This document shows, one piece after another, positions 8,812 to 17,623 of a DNA stretch of 64,000 bases. The position numbers and the translations under genes were made by a program. The stretch's first letter is position 1. The number at the start of each line of letters is the position of its first letter. The stretch is from Pasteurella sp030783905 (lineage in GTDB: Bacteria > Pseudomonadota > Gammaproteobacteria > Enterobacterales > Pasteurellaceae). The stretch spans positions 124,001 through 188,000 of the forward strand of contig CP182107.1 of assembly GCA_051122655.1 (NCBI GenBank), read 5' to 3'. The notes beneath the pieces were generated by a model. The model had not been told where the DNA came from, searched no databases, and saw nothing but the letters and a program-made list of their open reading frames with translations.

Positions 8812-10257
8812 TTAAAAACGCCACTCCCAGTTTAAATAAACTTCACTTTTCTTATAAGAATAAAGCCAATTTACATTGCTTAGATTATATTGATATTGGT
8901 AGCGAATGCTAGGTTCAAATCCTCCAATTGCCCAATGAGGAGCTTTGATATTGGCGTTATAGGTCCATTCTAAATCTCGTCGCTTTGTCGCCAACGTATC
9001 ATTAAATGCACGATAGTAGGTTGCATTTATATTTGCAGAGAGTTCAACGCTAAAACCGGTTTGAAATGTGTGTTCCATCCCTGCAAACATACCATAGCGA
9101 TAAAAGCCATCTTCTCTAAATTCTGTATCATGTTTAAGAGTATAGCTTATGCCTGCGAATAAGGTTGTTTGTGGCTTAAAGGCAAAAATCTGTGTTGCAG
9201 AAAATCGCCATTGTTTTCCACTGTAAGGTTTTAAATGAGCGGGATGGTAATCTTCTTGTTTATATTCTGCCACAAAAATATGGTAACTACGTTCAAGATT
9301 ATCAAAAGCATATTCAGCTCGAAAACCATAATCATACTGTAACCTTTGGCCTCCTTCTTCTACCCATGCTAAAAATGGTCCTAGACTTAAATCAGATTGG
9401 CGAGTGAGATAGCGATAACTCAAGCTAGTATTAAGTTGTTTTTCTTGAAAGCGAGGTTGGTGGCGGTAGACCTCACCTAAGATAGACGATCTAAATTGAA
9501 TACCGTGGTTTCTACTCAGGTGTTGATATTTGTTTAACACAAATGCGTATTTTAGCCCCATAGTATTAATCGCTTTAGGGGAACTTTGCGTTATTTGTAC
9601 TGGTTCTCCAAACTCGTCACTGAGATATGAACGCTGATATTGTGCGGATTGATTTAAATTTCTTACATATCCATAACTTAGAGAAATATTGCCTTGCCAT
9701 TGTTCACGTTGTTTTAATGCGTCTCGGTATTGTTGCACTTTTTCCATCACAGTCGGATTTTCCGGCAAATCAATTTCAGCAAATAAACGTTTGGCTTCAG
9801 TTAAACGAGCATCAGAGAAATATAATCGAGCCAAATCTAATTTGGCTCGGATAAATTCGGGAGCAAGTTCAAGGGTTTTCTCATAGTATTTAATCGCTTG
9901 ATATCGTTCTCCTTGATTGAGTGCAATGTTGGCTTGTGCAAAGGTAATCATGGCAAGTTGTGCTTGTTGTTGGGATTTATAAAGTTCCAACAATTGTTGA
10001 ATATGCTCTGTTTGTTTTTGATTAATACTTTCTAGCAAGTAATATGTAAGTTCCTCAAAGGAATGAATTTCCACAATATTTTCATATTGTACCGCACTTT
10101 TTTGCGATGAAAAGAAAGCGTCTTGCGTAATGATGTTAGGCGTTTTTTGTTGTGCTTTTTGCAGTTGGTGTTCAAGAGAAAAGGTCTCAGATTCAATATT
10201 TGCATATGAAAAATTTATGCTTACAAGGATGCCTAAGGTGAAATAGCGTTTACGCAT
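8812..10257 (-). CDS. Slam-family outer-membrane translocon (type XI secretion, DUF560)
   Basis: A 481-residue protein with a cleavable signal peptide (MRKRYFTLGILVSINFSYA), an N-terminal helical region with TPR-like repeats (NIALNQGERYQAIKYYEKTLELAP style, about 120-190) and a C-terminal porin-like barrel rich in alternating aromatic strands, ending in the outer-membrane signature ...WEWRF with terminal Phe. This architecture is that of Slam proteins, which move lipoproteins or soluble hemophores with a small C-terminal barrel across the outer membrane. The gene follows the hemophilin-like gene (82-nt gap with a hairpin), so that protein is its likely substrate, as in the hemophilin loci of Haemophilus haemolyticus and Acinetobacter. 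One DNA uptake core lies inside the gene at 10091, so it has had time to adapt to this family or came from a close relative. Confidence 0.88.
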   Translation of the reverse strand: MRKRYFTLGILVSINFSYANIESETFSLEHQLQKAQQKTPNIITQDAFFSSQKSAVQYENIVEIHSFEELTYYLLESINQKQTEHIQQLLELYKSQQQAQLAMITFAQANIALNQGERYQAIKYYEKTLELAPEFIRAKLDLARLYFSDARLTEAKRLFAEIDLPENPTVMEKVQQYRDALKQREQWQGNISLSYGYVRNLNQSAQYQRSYLSDEFGEPVQITQSSPKAINTMGLKYAFVLNKYQHLSRNHGIQFRSSILGEVYRHQPRFQEKQLNTSLSYRYLTRQSDLSLGPFLAWVEEGGQRLQYDYGFRAEYAFDNLERSYHIFVAEYKQEDYHPAHLKPYSGKQWRFSATQIFAFKPQTTLFAGISYTLKHDTEFREDGFYRYGMFAGMEHTFQTGFSVELSANINATYYRAFNDTLATKRRDLEWTYNANIKAPHWAIGGFEPSIRYQYQYNLSNVNWLYSYKKSEVYLNWEWRF

Positions 10258-10276
10258 TTTTCTTTTCCTGTTAAAC

Positions 10277-10320
10277 GTCCTTTCTACAAGAAAATTATTT
10301 TCTACCTCAGTAGAAAGGAC
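10277..10320 (-). promoter_or_regulatory. Intercistronic hairpin between hemophore and slam genes
   Basis: Perfect 11-bp inverted repeat (GTCCTTTCTAC / GTAGAAAGGAC) with a 22-nt loop, without a U-run on the coding strand. It could be an mRNA-stabilising or processing structure that lets the secreted protein be made in excess of its translocon. Confidence 0.6.
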
Positions 10321-10339
10321 AAAGTCGAGTCAGTGGTTG

Positions 10340-11194
10340 TCATTGTTTTGTTCCGCCAAATGCCGTATCTTTGCTATGGTCTTTATTAAAGGTCGCCATA
10401 CCTGCTAAGCCAGCAGCTTGAGCACCGTAGAATTTACCTTCAGAATGACCCGCAATAGTTCGACCATTGCTCGTTGCTGTTGCCCCCCCTTTAAAACCAG
10501 CCCCAATAATTTTGGCATCAATACCAATATCTAAATCTGAACGTTTAATCTGACCTATCACCGTTTTTTTCGTAAAATCAGCAGTAAATTTTCCTTTTAG
10601 TACATCAACGCTATTATTATGATGTTTATTAATTCCTTGAACACGATAACTAACTTGACCATTTGGTAAGTCTTTTATTTTTGTTTGTTTTGTACCGGCA
10701 TAATAAACGGTATATTTACTTGCTTCTTGGACCGGATTTTTGCTATTACGTGGCACATCTTCCCAATCACCAAACCAGACATCCATATTGCCAACTTGTG
10801 CAAAACTCATACGTCCTGCATCACGGTGTTCAGGAATAAAGGGAATCCAAGCAATCGCCTTAGGCATATTGTACATTCTACCAATAATCACACCATCAGC
10901 CGTTTTTTCAATTACAGAACGGGTAAATGGTTTGCCAACTCTCGAAGCAATTTTCTCAAAAGATTGGAATTTATTATTGATACTGCCTGATTCAGCATGT
11001 TTGTGTACAATATTAATTCCAGCTTTACCGTCATATTTATTACCTGCAGCAGCATCACCGACTAAAACAAATTTTGTTGCCGTATTCTTAGCGTTATTAC
11101 CGGTGCTGACATTTCCAGATGTATTGGCAGCGAAGGCTGTCGCGGTCATGGTGAATAAAGCGATTGTTATCGTACTTTTTGTTAATTTATGCAT
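10340..11194 (-). CDS. hphA: Secreted hemophilin-like heme-binding protein (Slam substrate)
   Basis: A 284-residue protein with a type I signal peptide (cleavage likely after AFA, residue 22) and no lipobox Cys, so the mature product is soluble. The N-terminal half (about 35-160) contains aromatic and His residues (NIVHKHAESG, FIPEHRDAGRM) and would form the ligand-binding handle. The C-terminal half is a small glycine-rich beta-barrel with EGKFYGAQAAGLAG, matching the G-x-FYG-xx-A-x-x-x-G signature of TbpB-like/Slam-dependent barrels. Length, absence of lipidation and position between a TonB-dependent receptor and a Slam gene match hemophilin (Hpl/HphA), a heme-scavenging protein that hands heme to its receptor. 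Direct homology was not tested. The heme ligand cannot be assigned by eye. Confidence 0.8.
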   Translation of the reverse strand: MHKLTKSTITIALFTMTATAFAANTSGNVSTGNNAKNTATKFVLVGDAAAGNKYDGKAGINIVHKHAESGSINNKFQSFEKIASRVGKPFTRSVIEKTADGVIIGRMYNMPKAIAWIPFIPEHRDAGRMSFAQVGNMDVWFGDWEDVPRNSKNPVQEASKYTVYYAGTKQTKIKDLPNGQVSYRVQGINKHHNNSVDVLKGKFTADFTKKTVIGQIKRSDLDIGIDAKIIGAGFKGGATATSNGRTIAGHSEGKFYGAQAAGLAGMATFNKDHSKDTAFGGTKQ

Positions 11195-11262
11195 AATTTT
11201 TTCCTCATTTGGATTAAATAATAACGTTTGCTATTTAATGTCTAGCCCGACAAAACGGTTAA

Positions 11263-14200
11263 TTAAAATCTTGCGGTTACGCCAAATTTAATGGTACGTC
11301 CTGGAGCAGGCATAGAAGAACGTGTCATGGGATCGAGATAATAAATGTCCGCTAAATTAGTTACTGCCAAAGAGAAATTCAGATTTTTGTTATATTGATA
11401 ATTCATATAAGCATCTACTAAGAATACAGGTTGCCAACGAGGATTGTCAGTTCGACCATTTAAGAAGCCTGCTTCACGTAACGAGCGATTACGAGTATGT
11501 TTAACGTTAGTGTGATAAGTAAGGCGAGTGCTTATTTCTAATTTTTCATTGAAAAGACGTGTGCCTAAATTTGCCACAATGGAATATTCTGGCAGAATGG
11601 CATTTTTTAAATAACCATCTCGGTTTCCGCCATTCACGCAGGTTGGATAGGTTTTTACAGTATCAGTGGTTCCGTCTAAGTAATCTATTTTGTGTCTTAA
11701 AGGCGTTTCAAGGAAAGCAATGTTTTTATCACAAAGTTTATTTTTTATATTGTAAGTAAAAGAAAGATCGCCAAAGAATTGACCTTGATCATAACGTGCT
11801 TGTAATTCAATGCCTTCAAGAGTACGTTTATCAAACTGCTGTAATTCAAGATAATAAAAATCATGCCAAACACGATCATAAATATGACGAGTGACATTAT
11901 GAAAGTAGTTAATACGGAAATCTGCTCTACGGGCAGTTGAAAAAAGAGGAAGTAAGTCTTGTACATAACCTATTTCAACGCTTTTGGTATGTTCTGGCTT
12001 GCGTTTGGCTAAAACACCTACGGTATCAATAGAATAACCTATCGTATCTTCAAAAATACTCGGCATCCGCTTGGTTTCATTATATCGAGCATAAATACGT
12101 GCATTCTCCGTTAAAAATACTGTGGCGGAAAGCGATGGTGCCCATGCATGGTCTTTACGTGGCTGTGAAAGTTTATTTAATTGTTGTTGAGTATATTGTT
12201 TATTTTCTGTATCAATTCTTGGGCGACCCCCTTTATATTTTGCTATTTTTTCACCTGTAAGCGGATTTGTGATTTCTTCATTGAGCAACGCTTTGGTTAT
12301 GGTGCCATTGAATAAAGGGTTATTATTTGGAGAGAATTTGCCATCTTCCCCTCTTTCCCAAAGAAACTTTTCGTCAAACTCCTCAATTCCTTGTTGCTCA
12401 ATGTATTCATAAATCTTATTGGCTATTTCAGTTGCTTCAGCTTGAGTATCCTCATCTTGTGGATTTGCAGGATTTAATTGTTCAGCTACTTTTTCTAGAA
12501 CAAAACTATACGCATCAGCTGGGTCTATCGTATTGATATCACCACCATTCTTTTTAAAATAAGTATTAAATACATCAAGCCCCAATTTTTCATTGGGTTC
12601 TTTGAATTCCATTACACGCTTAGACGGTAATATGAAAGCATAAGCCGATAAATAATTGAGATATTGACTTCTGTCTTTTTCTTGAGTGATTTGTTGAAGG
12701 CGATTATCAATAGATTTGTAATGGGTATATCTTGCGCCAGCAGTAAGCAGTAACCAATCCGTTGGTTGATAAGTCAAATTAAAACCTGCATTCAATTCAT
12801 TTCTTTTTCCTTGCCTTCCGCCAGAGCGTATTTCGCTATATAATCTGCAAGCATTTGGATTTGTGCTTAAACAATCCCCGCCACTGTTCGTTCTATTTTT
12901 GTCCCAAATTTCAAAAATATTCGTTGAATCTAACGTTTCTCTTTTATAGTTTGCCATCACATCTAGCATAATTTTGGGGCTAATTTCCATTCTGTTACTG
13001 ATATTTAATCCCCAATAATTATCACGAGAATATTGTGCTTGCGCTTCTTGCATATTAAACACACCGAAACTATTTTTAGTGCGGTTTGGATCTTTTTTAT
13101 ATTCTTCAATGAGTTCCCTCATAATTCGATAATATTCTTTTGGGTTATTTTCGGGAGTAATATCTTTCATATAAGTCGCGGCTACCACTTTTTCTCTAAA
13201 GACGGTATCCTCATACAAAATATCGCCAGGCGTACCACCTGCAGAATTGGTTTTTGTTTTATTACGTAATAACCATGCCCCTAAATTTAAGTTTATCCAT
13301 TTATTATCTGGGTTGTAGTTAAAATCAAGATTAACCGCGGTTTGTTTAACGTTGGCTTCAGGCCATTGCACCACAGTACCTAATTGAGTGATCGTGGCAT
13401 ATAAACGAGAAGGCATAATATCACCATAACGAATATCAGAATGACGAATGCCAAATTTGAGTGAGCTCTCAGAGTTGAAATTGAATTTTGTTTTCGCTAG
13501 CCAAGATTCGGAGTGGTAAGAGGTATTCGGGATTTCGGTTTCTTTTGGATAAACTTTTGCAATTAATGGTACATAAGGATCATCACTTCGTAATAATGCT
13601 TCTCTTTTTTCTTCACTTTCTGCCTCTAACAATTCTTGTATGCTGACATGTTCACCGTATTTATGGCTTCCTTTTTTACCTGCATAATAATTGCCTTTAT
13701 CACGATAGGCATAAGCGAGCAGTCCTTCAAATTTAGCATCTTTAACTGCTGCAGCGATACGAAACGCTTTGTCGTTTTTCGGATTTAAACGGGAACCTTG
13801 ACGTGCTTGTACTCGATCATTTTGTTTAAAAAAGACTGCCCATTCGCCAAGTCCTGATTCAAGTCCATCAGGTACGGTTCGATAATCGGTGCCAAATTGA
13901 TAGCGATTGATAATATTTGAGGTAGAATTCGTCGCAAGCTCAGTTTTCAGTTCTACCCCAACCTTTTCCCCCGCTTTGACAATATCATCCACCTCGAGGG
14001 TTTTCATTCTGACTGTACCAGCTGGACCAGTACGTAAAGAACGATCGAGGTTGGCACCTTTTTCTACACGGATACTACTGATTAGAAACGGATCTAAATA
14101 GTTACGGTTGCTCACGCCTGCAAAGCCTCGCCAAACGGTGATGGCTTGTTCTGTGTCATCCACTAATACAGGAATGCGTCCTTGTCCCCAAGAACCGCGA

Positions 14201-14517
14201 ATAATGGGGTCTATGGCACCACCATTACGTACATCACCACTGTATGTGCCAGAAAATCCACTTAGTAAATCGCCAACAGAGTTGCCACGATAGGCGTCAA
14301 TTTCTTTTTTACTTTTATATTCTGTCACCTGATTTTTTAAATAAACTTGATCTTTGCCTTCTTGTGCTTGGGTTTCAGCGGTGCTTAACACGGTGATGGT
14401 GTCGAGACGATTATTGGTACTGGACAAGGCAAAGGGAGAGCTTAGTAGGAAAAGAAGGAGGTTGGTTGCAAGGCTATAACGTACTTGTTTTCGGGAAACA
14501 GTGAATTGAATAGACAT
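11263..14517 (-). CDS. hphR: TonB-dependent heme/hemophore receptor
   Basis: A 1084-residue outer-membrane receptor. Residues 1-32 form the signal peptide; a TonB box follows (DTITV, 39-43). The plug domain spans roughly 60-190 (VGDLLSGFSGTYSGDVRNGG, VLVDDTEQAITVW). The rest is a long barrel with large extracellular loops, including a region near 640-760 rich in Glu/Asn, and it ends GRTIKFGVTARF with terminal Phe. Size and motifs fit the heme/hemoglobin receptor class. It is the first gene of the operon receptor-hemophore-Slam (68-nt and 82-nt gaps), which predicts that it takes heme from the hemophilin-like partner. A Fur-box-like sequence lies 30 bases upstream. No DNA uptake core was seen in the gene, unlike most neighbours, consistent with acquisition. 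Confidence 0.85.
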   Translation of the reverse strand: MSIQFTVSRKQVRYSLATNLLLFLLSSPFALSSTNNRLDTITVLSTAETQAQEGKDQVYLKNQVTEYKSKKEIDAYRGNSVGDLLSGFSGTYSGDVRNGGAIDPIIRGSWGQGRIPVLVDDTEQAITVWRGFAGVSNRNYLDPFLISSIRVEKGANLDRSLRTGPAGTVRMKTLEVDDIVKAGEKVGVELKTELATNSTSNIINRYQFGTDYRTVPDGLESGLGEWAVFFKQNDRVQARQGSRLNPKNDKAFRIAAAVKDAKFEGLLAYAYRDKGNYYAGKKGSHKYGEHVSIQELLEAESEEKREALLRSDDPYVPLIAKVYPKETEIPNTSYHSESWLAKTKFNFNSESSLKFGIRHSDIRYGDIMPSRLYATITQLGTVVQWPEANVKQTAVNLDFNYNPDNKWINLNLGAWLLRNKTKTNSAGGTPGDILYEDTVFREKVVAATYMKDITPENNPKEYYRIMRELIEEYKKDPNRTKNSFGVFNMQEAQAQYSRDNYWGLNISNRMEISPKIMLDVMANYKRETLDSTNIFEIWDKNRTNSGGDCLSTNPNACRLYSEIRSGGRQGKRNELNAGFNLTYQPTDWLLLTAGARYTHYKSIDNRLQQITQEKDRSQYLNYLSAYAFILPSKRVMEFKEPNEKLGLDVFNTYFKKNGGDINTIDPADAYSFVLEKVAEQLNPANPQDEDTQAEATEIANKIYEYIEQQGIEEFDEKFLWERGEDGKFSPNNNPLFNGTITKALLNEEITNPLTGEKIAKYKGGRPRIDTENKQYTQQQLNKLSQPRKDHAWAPSLSATVFLTENARIYARYNETKRMPSIFEDTIGYSIDTVGVLAKRKPEHTKSVEIGYVQDLLPLFSTARRADFRINYFHNVTRHIYDRVWHDFYYLELQQFDKRTLEGIELQARYDQGQFFGDLSFTYNIKNKLCDKNIAFLETPLRHKIDYLDGTTDTVKTYPTCVNGGNRDGYLKNAILPEYSIVANLGTRLFNEKLEISTRLTYHTNVKHTRNRSLREAGFLNGRTDNPRWQPVFLVDAYMNYQYNKNLNFSLAVTNLADIYYLDPMTRSSMPAPGRTIKFGVTARF

Positions 14518-14546
14518 AGAGACTTCCTAATGAATTAATACTCAAA

Positions 14547-14561
14547 TGAGAATAGTTATCA
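14547..14561 (-). promoter_or_regulatory. Fur-box-like operator upstream of receptor operon
   Basis: TGAGAATAGTTATCA matches the 7-1-7 Fur consensus TGATAATnATTATCA at 12 of 14 defined positions. It ends 30 bases before the receptor ATG, in the right place to repress the promoter when iron is plentiful. Confidence 0.7.
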
Positions 14562-14714
14562 TTTTAATATCTAATTATTGTTTAAGCAAACCTGAATTGC
14601 TAAATTTTTTCATCTTTAGGCAATGTGCGAGAGGACAGACTGATGATTAAATTATCGTCTCTTGAAATTATTGAAAAAAGTCTGCATGTTAGGTGATTTC
14701 TTGAAGTGAATAGT

Positions 14715-14894
14715 TTGATTAGTACGCATAACAGAATTCAATCTGATGTGTAATTTAACGCCTTAGGTTTACTCGTGATTAATGAAGCACATCGCTTTGA
14801 TGGTCCAACTAAATTCCGCTTTAGCAAAACCTTTGAAAGCCATAAAGTGCGGTTGGATTTTGTGGAGAATTTAGTGAAAGGATTGAGTCAGTAG
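14715..14894 (+). pseudogene. mfd remnant: motif II fragment fused to C-terminal end
   Basis: Bases 14715-14790 align with mfd 7291-7366 (around motif II, reading about LGLLVINEAHRF) at roughly 80% identity and include a TAA stop at the Q of the motif. From 14791 the sequence jumps to the mfd 3' end and is 100% identical to 8504-8586, staying in the same frame (HRF joined to DGPTKF). The join falls where both parts of mfd encode Arg-Phe, so short microhomology probably drove it. The fragment then ends ENLVKGLSQ-stop, likely the ancestral Mfd C-terminus. It has no start and cannot be functional. The bases 14562-14714 show no recognisable gene. Confidence 0.88.
14791..14873 (+). repeat. 83-bp direct repeat, copy B (in mfd remnant)
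   Basis: Identical to 8504-8586, including the uptake core (here 14845-14853). It marks the right boundary of the hemophore cassette. Confidence 0.95.
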
Positions 14895-14951
14895 AGCGAA
14901 CAGTTTTGTTATCAACGTATTGTGTTGGTTAACAATATAGGTTGATAAAGT

Positions 14952-14976
14952 AAAGGCGATTGTGAGAATCGCCTTT
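14952..14976 (-). terminator. Probable terminator of the mgl operon
   Basis: Ten-base inverted repeat AAAGGCGATT / AATCGCCTTT with a 5-nt loop, 24 bases past the mglC stop on the minus strand. The following U-run is interrupted. Confidence 0.7.
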
Positions 14977-14999
14977 GTGTTGCTAGTGCACGAAATCTT

Positions 15000-16010
15000 C
15001 TATTTTTTCTTCGCGTATTTGAGAGAGTCGATTGCCACGGCAAGAATGATAATGCTACCTTTGATGATATATTGCCAATATGGGTTAACGCCGATGTAGG
15101 TTAAACCATAGTTGATAACGGTAAAGATAATCACCCCAGTGACGACTCCGATAACTGTACCCACTCCACCAGCAAATGACACGCCTCCTACCACACAGGC
15201 CGCAATGGCATCTAACTCATACATGAAACCTAAGTTATTTGTGGCAGAACCGATACGGCCGGCTTCTAACATCCCACCGAAACCGTAGAACATACCTGCA
15301 ATCATATAGATTACAACTAAGTTACGTGCCACGTTAACACCAGAAACACGGGCTGCTTCGGGGTTACCACCAATAGCAAAGATATTTTTACCAAAGCGCG
15401 TTTTATTCCAAAGAATCCACACTAAGAAGGTGGCAATCGCAGCATAAATGGTAATGTAAGACAGCTTGAATGAACCGAATTTAAAGAAACCTTGTGCAAA
15501 AGTAGAGAATGTTTCGTTAAATCCAGCAATTGGCGAACCACCTACGGCATCGTAGTAAAGCGAGTTAATCCCGTAAACGATAATCATGGTCCCCATGGTT
15601 GCAATGAACGGAGTCACATTTAAGTAGGCAATGACTAAACCATTCACCAAACCGATGACTGCGCCAATCACACATACCGTTAAGATCACAACCGGAATAG
15701 GGAGTTCAGGCAAATCGGGGAAGACGCGGTTAAAGTTATCCATGGCTTGTAGCAAGGTGGCGGATATCACTGCGGCTAAACCAACTTGGCGACCTGCAGA
15801 TAGGTCGGTACCCTGTGTGACCAGTAACCCTGCCACACCAAGTGCAATGATTAAGCGGACAGACGATTGAGTTAAGATATTACTGAAATTTCGTAAATTC
15901 AAGAATGTCGGGTCTTGAATAATGATGATCCCGAGTAAAATTAATAAGACAAAGTAGATTGCATTTTGTTTAAAGAATTCAAGGGATTTATTTTGTTTTA
16001 ACGCAGCCAT
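15000..16010 (-). CDS. mglC: Galactose/methyl-galactoside ABC transporter permease MglC
   Basis: The inner-membrane channel subunit of the high-affinity beta-methylgalactoside/galactose importer. The 336 residues (same length as in E. coli) form about eight to ten transmembrane helices of the BPD_transp_2 (ribose/galactose permease) family, with the glycine-rich AGLLVTQGTDLSAGRQVG segment and VCVVGGVSFAGGVGTVIGVV near the C-terminal third, which contacts the ATPase in this family. It is the last gene of mglBAC, 24 nt after mglA. The start ATG follows a weak AAGGAAAT site. Confidence 0.95.
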   Translation of the reverse strand: MAALKQNKSLEFFKQNAIYFVLLILLGIIIIQDPTFLNLRNFSNILTQSSVRLIIALGVAGLLVTQGTDLSAGRQVGLAAVISATLLQAMDNFNRVFPDLPELPIPVVILTVCVIGAVIGLVNGLVIAYLNVTPFIATMGTMIIVYGINSLYYDAVGGSPIAGFNETFSTFAQGFFKFGSFKLSYITIYAAIATFLVWILWNKTRFGKNIFAIGGNPEAARVSGVNVARNLVVIYMIAGMFYGFGGMLEAGRIGSATNNLGFMYELDAIAACVVGGVSFAGGVGTVIGVVTGVIIFTVINYGLTYIGVNPYWQYIIKGSIIILAVAIDSLKYAKKK

Positions 16011-16034
16011 AATTTATTTCCTTAATTCTGTGTG

Positions 16035-17555
16035 TTATAAATATTTTGCAGCGAGCTGTAAAATTTCTTCCTGTGAGGTTTCTGCCGTATTGACGATGCC
16101 TGCGACTTTTCCGTTACTCATTACTAGAATCCGGTCAGTCACCCCTAATAACTCGGGCATTTCAGATGAAATCATGATGATACCTTTATCTTTTTTCGCC
16201 AATTCCATAATCAGCTGATAAATTTCATATTTGGCCCCAATGTCAATACCGCGTGTTGGTTCATCTAACATCAGGATTTCAGGTTGAGTTAATAGCCAAC
16301 GACCAATGACCACTTTTTGTTGGTTACCACCAGATAAGGAGCCAATATTGGTTCTGTGAGAAGGGGTTTTCACATTCATGGCATCAATCACCCATTGGGT
16401 GTCGCTTTTCATTTTCGTATTACTCAATAAGCCTAACTTACTGATATAGGATTTCATGTTAGAAATTAATGAGTTAAATTCAATACTGAGGTTTGCATAA
16501 ATCCCTGTTGAGCGACGTTCTTCTGTCACTAAGGCGAAACCATTATTAATTGCCTCAAAGGCATTCCGGTTTTTCATTTCTTCACCGTGTAACTTAATCA
16601 CACCAGATTTACGTTCACGTACCCCAAAGATGGTTTCCACGATATCAGTACGTTTTGCCCCCACCAGTCCAGCAATGCCCAGCACTTCGCCTTTGCGTAA
16701 TTCAAAACTAACATCTTGAATGGACGGCTGATTAAGTGCGGTCAGATTTTCCACTGTTAAGATGGTTTCTTTTGGGGTATTGGTTTTTGGTGGGAAACGT
16801 TGTGTGAGTTCACGCCCAACCATCATGGAGACAATCTGATCCATCGTGGTGCCTTTGACCTCGACGGTATTGATCCATTTACCATCGCGTAAAATCGTAA
16901 TTTCGTCACAAATTTTAAAAATCTCGTCCATTTTGTGCGAAATATAAATGATGCCACAGCCACGTTGTTTGAGCTTCGCGATAATTTTAAATAGGTGTTC
17001 AACCTCTTTTTCTGAAAGCGAAGAAGTTGGCTCATCCATGATGACGATTTTGGCATTATATGAAAAGGCTTTCGCGATCTCGATCATTTGCATTTGTGAC
17101 ACCGATAATTTGGCCACTTTTTCCTTAGGATCGATATCGATATCTAATTCTTCAAAAATCGCTTTGGTGTCACGGTACATTTTGCCATGATCCACAAAGC
17201 AGGCTTTTAATGGATAACGGCCTAACCACAGATTATCCATTACTGTACATTGTTTAACCAAGTTAAGCTCTTGGTGTACCATAGAGATACCATTTTCTAA
17301 GGCTTCTTTTGAGGTTTTAAAATTTACAGGTTTGCCTAAGAAAAGGATATCACCTTCATCTTTACTATAGATACCAAACAGGCATTTCAATAAGGTCGAT
17401 TTCCCCGCACCATTTTCACCCATTAAGGCATGCACAGAATGAGAACGTACCGTCAGATTGGCATTATCTAATGCTTTAACACCGGGGAAGGACTTACAGA
17501 CATTGGTCATTGTGAGCAGTATTTCACTGTCTTGATTTGGCATTTGAGTTGTCAT
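16035..17555 (-). CDS. mglA: Galactose/methyl-galactoside ABC transporter ATPase MglA
   Basis: The duplicated ATP-binding subunit of the MglBAC importer. Of its two ABC domains, the first has a normal Walker A (GENGAGKST) and signature region (VSQMQMIEIAKA), with Walker B VIMDEPTS. The second has a degenerate P-loop (GLVGAKRTD) but an intact LSGGNQQK signature and MLDEPTRGID, as is normal for sugar-type CUT2 ATPases. I chose ATG 17555, which has GAGG seven bases upstream; an in-frame GTG at 17567 overlaps that ribosome site. The product is 506 residues, the same as in E. coli. A GC-rich hairpin separates it from mglB, so it is probably made in lower amounts than the binding protein. Confidence 0.95.
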   Translation of the reverse strand: MTTQMPNQDSEILLTMTNVCKSFPGVKALDNANLTVRSHSVHALMGENGAGKSTLLKCLFGIYSKDEGDILFLGKPVNFKTSKEALENGISMVHQELNLVKQCTVMDNLWLGRYPLKACFVDHGKMYRDTKAIFEELDIDIDPKEKVAKLSVSQMQMIEIAKAFSYNAKIVIMDEPTSSLSEKEVEHLFKIIAKLKQRGCGIIYISHKMDEIFKICDEITILRDGKWINTVEVKGTTMDQIVSMMVGRELTQRFPPKTNTPKETILTVENLTALNQPSIQDVSFELRKGEVLGIAGLVGAKRTDIVETIFGVRERKSGVIKLHGEEMKNRNAFEAINNGFALVTEERRSTGIYANLSIEFNSLISNMKSYISKLGLLSNTKMKSDTQWVIDAMNVKTPSHRTNIGSLSGGNQQKVVIGRWLLTQPEILMLDEPTRGIDIGAKYEIYQLIMELAKKDKGIIMISSEMPELLGVTDRILVMSNGKVAGIVNTAETSQEEILQLAAKYL

Positions 17556-17570
17556 ATCCAACCTCACATA

Positions 17571-17594
17571 AAAAGGGGGAGGATGTCCCTCCCC
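17571..17594 (-). terminator. Intercistronic attenuator-like hairpin between mglB and mglA
   Basis: On the minus strand, stem GGGGAGG / CCTCCCC followed by C and five T, then directly the mglA ribosome site. It looks like a leaky intrinsic terminator that would lower transcription of mglAC relative to mglB. Confidence 0.75.
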
Positions 17595-17623
17595 GAGAAT
17601 TACAACTGTTTTGTTATAGTTTA

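Noticed and set aside
10740..11291. 183-codon open frame on the plus strand, opposite the hemophore gene
   Set aside because: It lies antisense to a gene with clear signal peptide and family barrel, has no ribosome site and no recognisable domain.
8504..14873. Classical composite transposon or integrative element for the hemophore cassette
   Set aside because: No transposase, integrase, IS ends or tRNA target was seen; the repeats are a coding gene fragment, not terminal inverted repeats.
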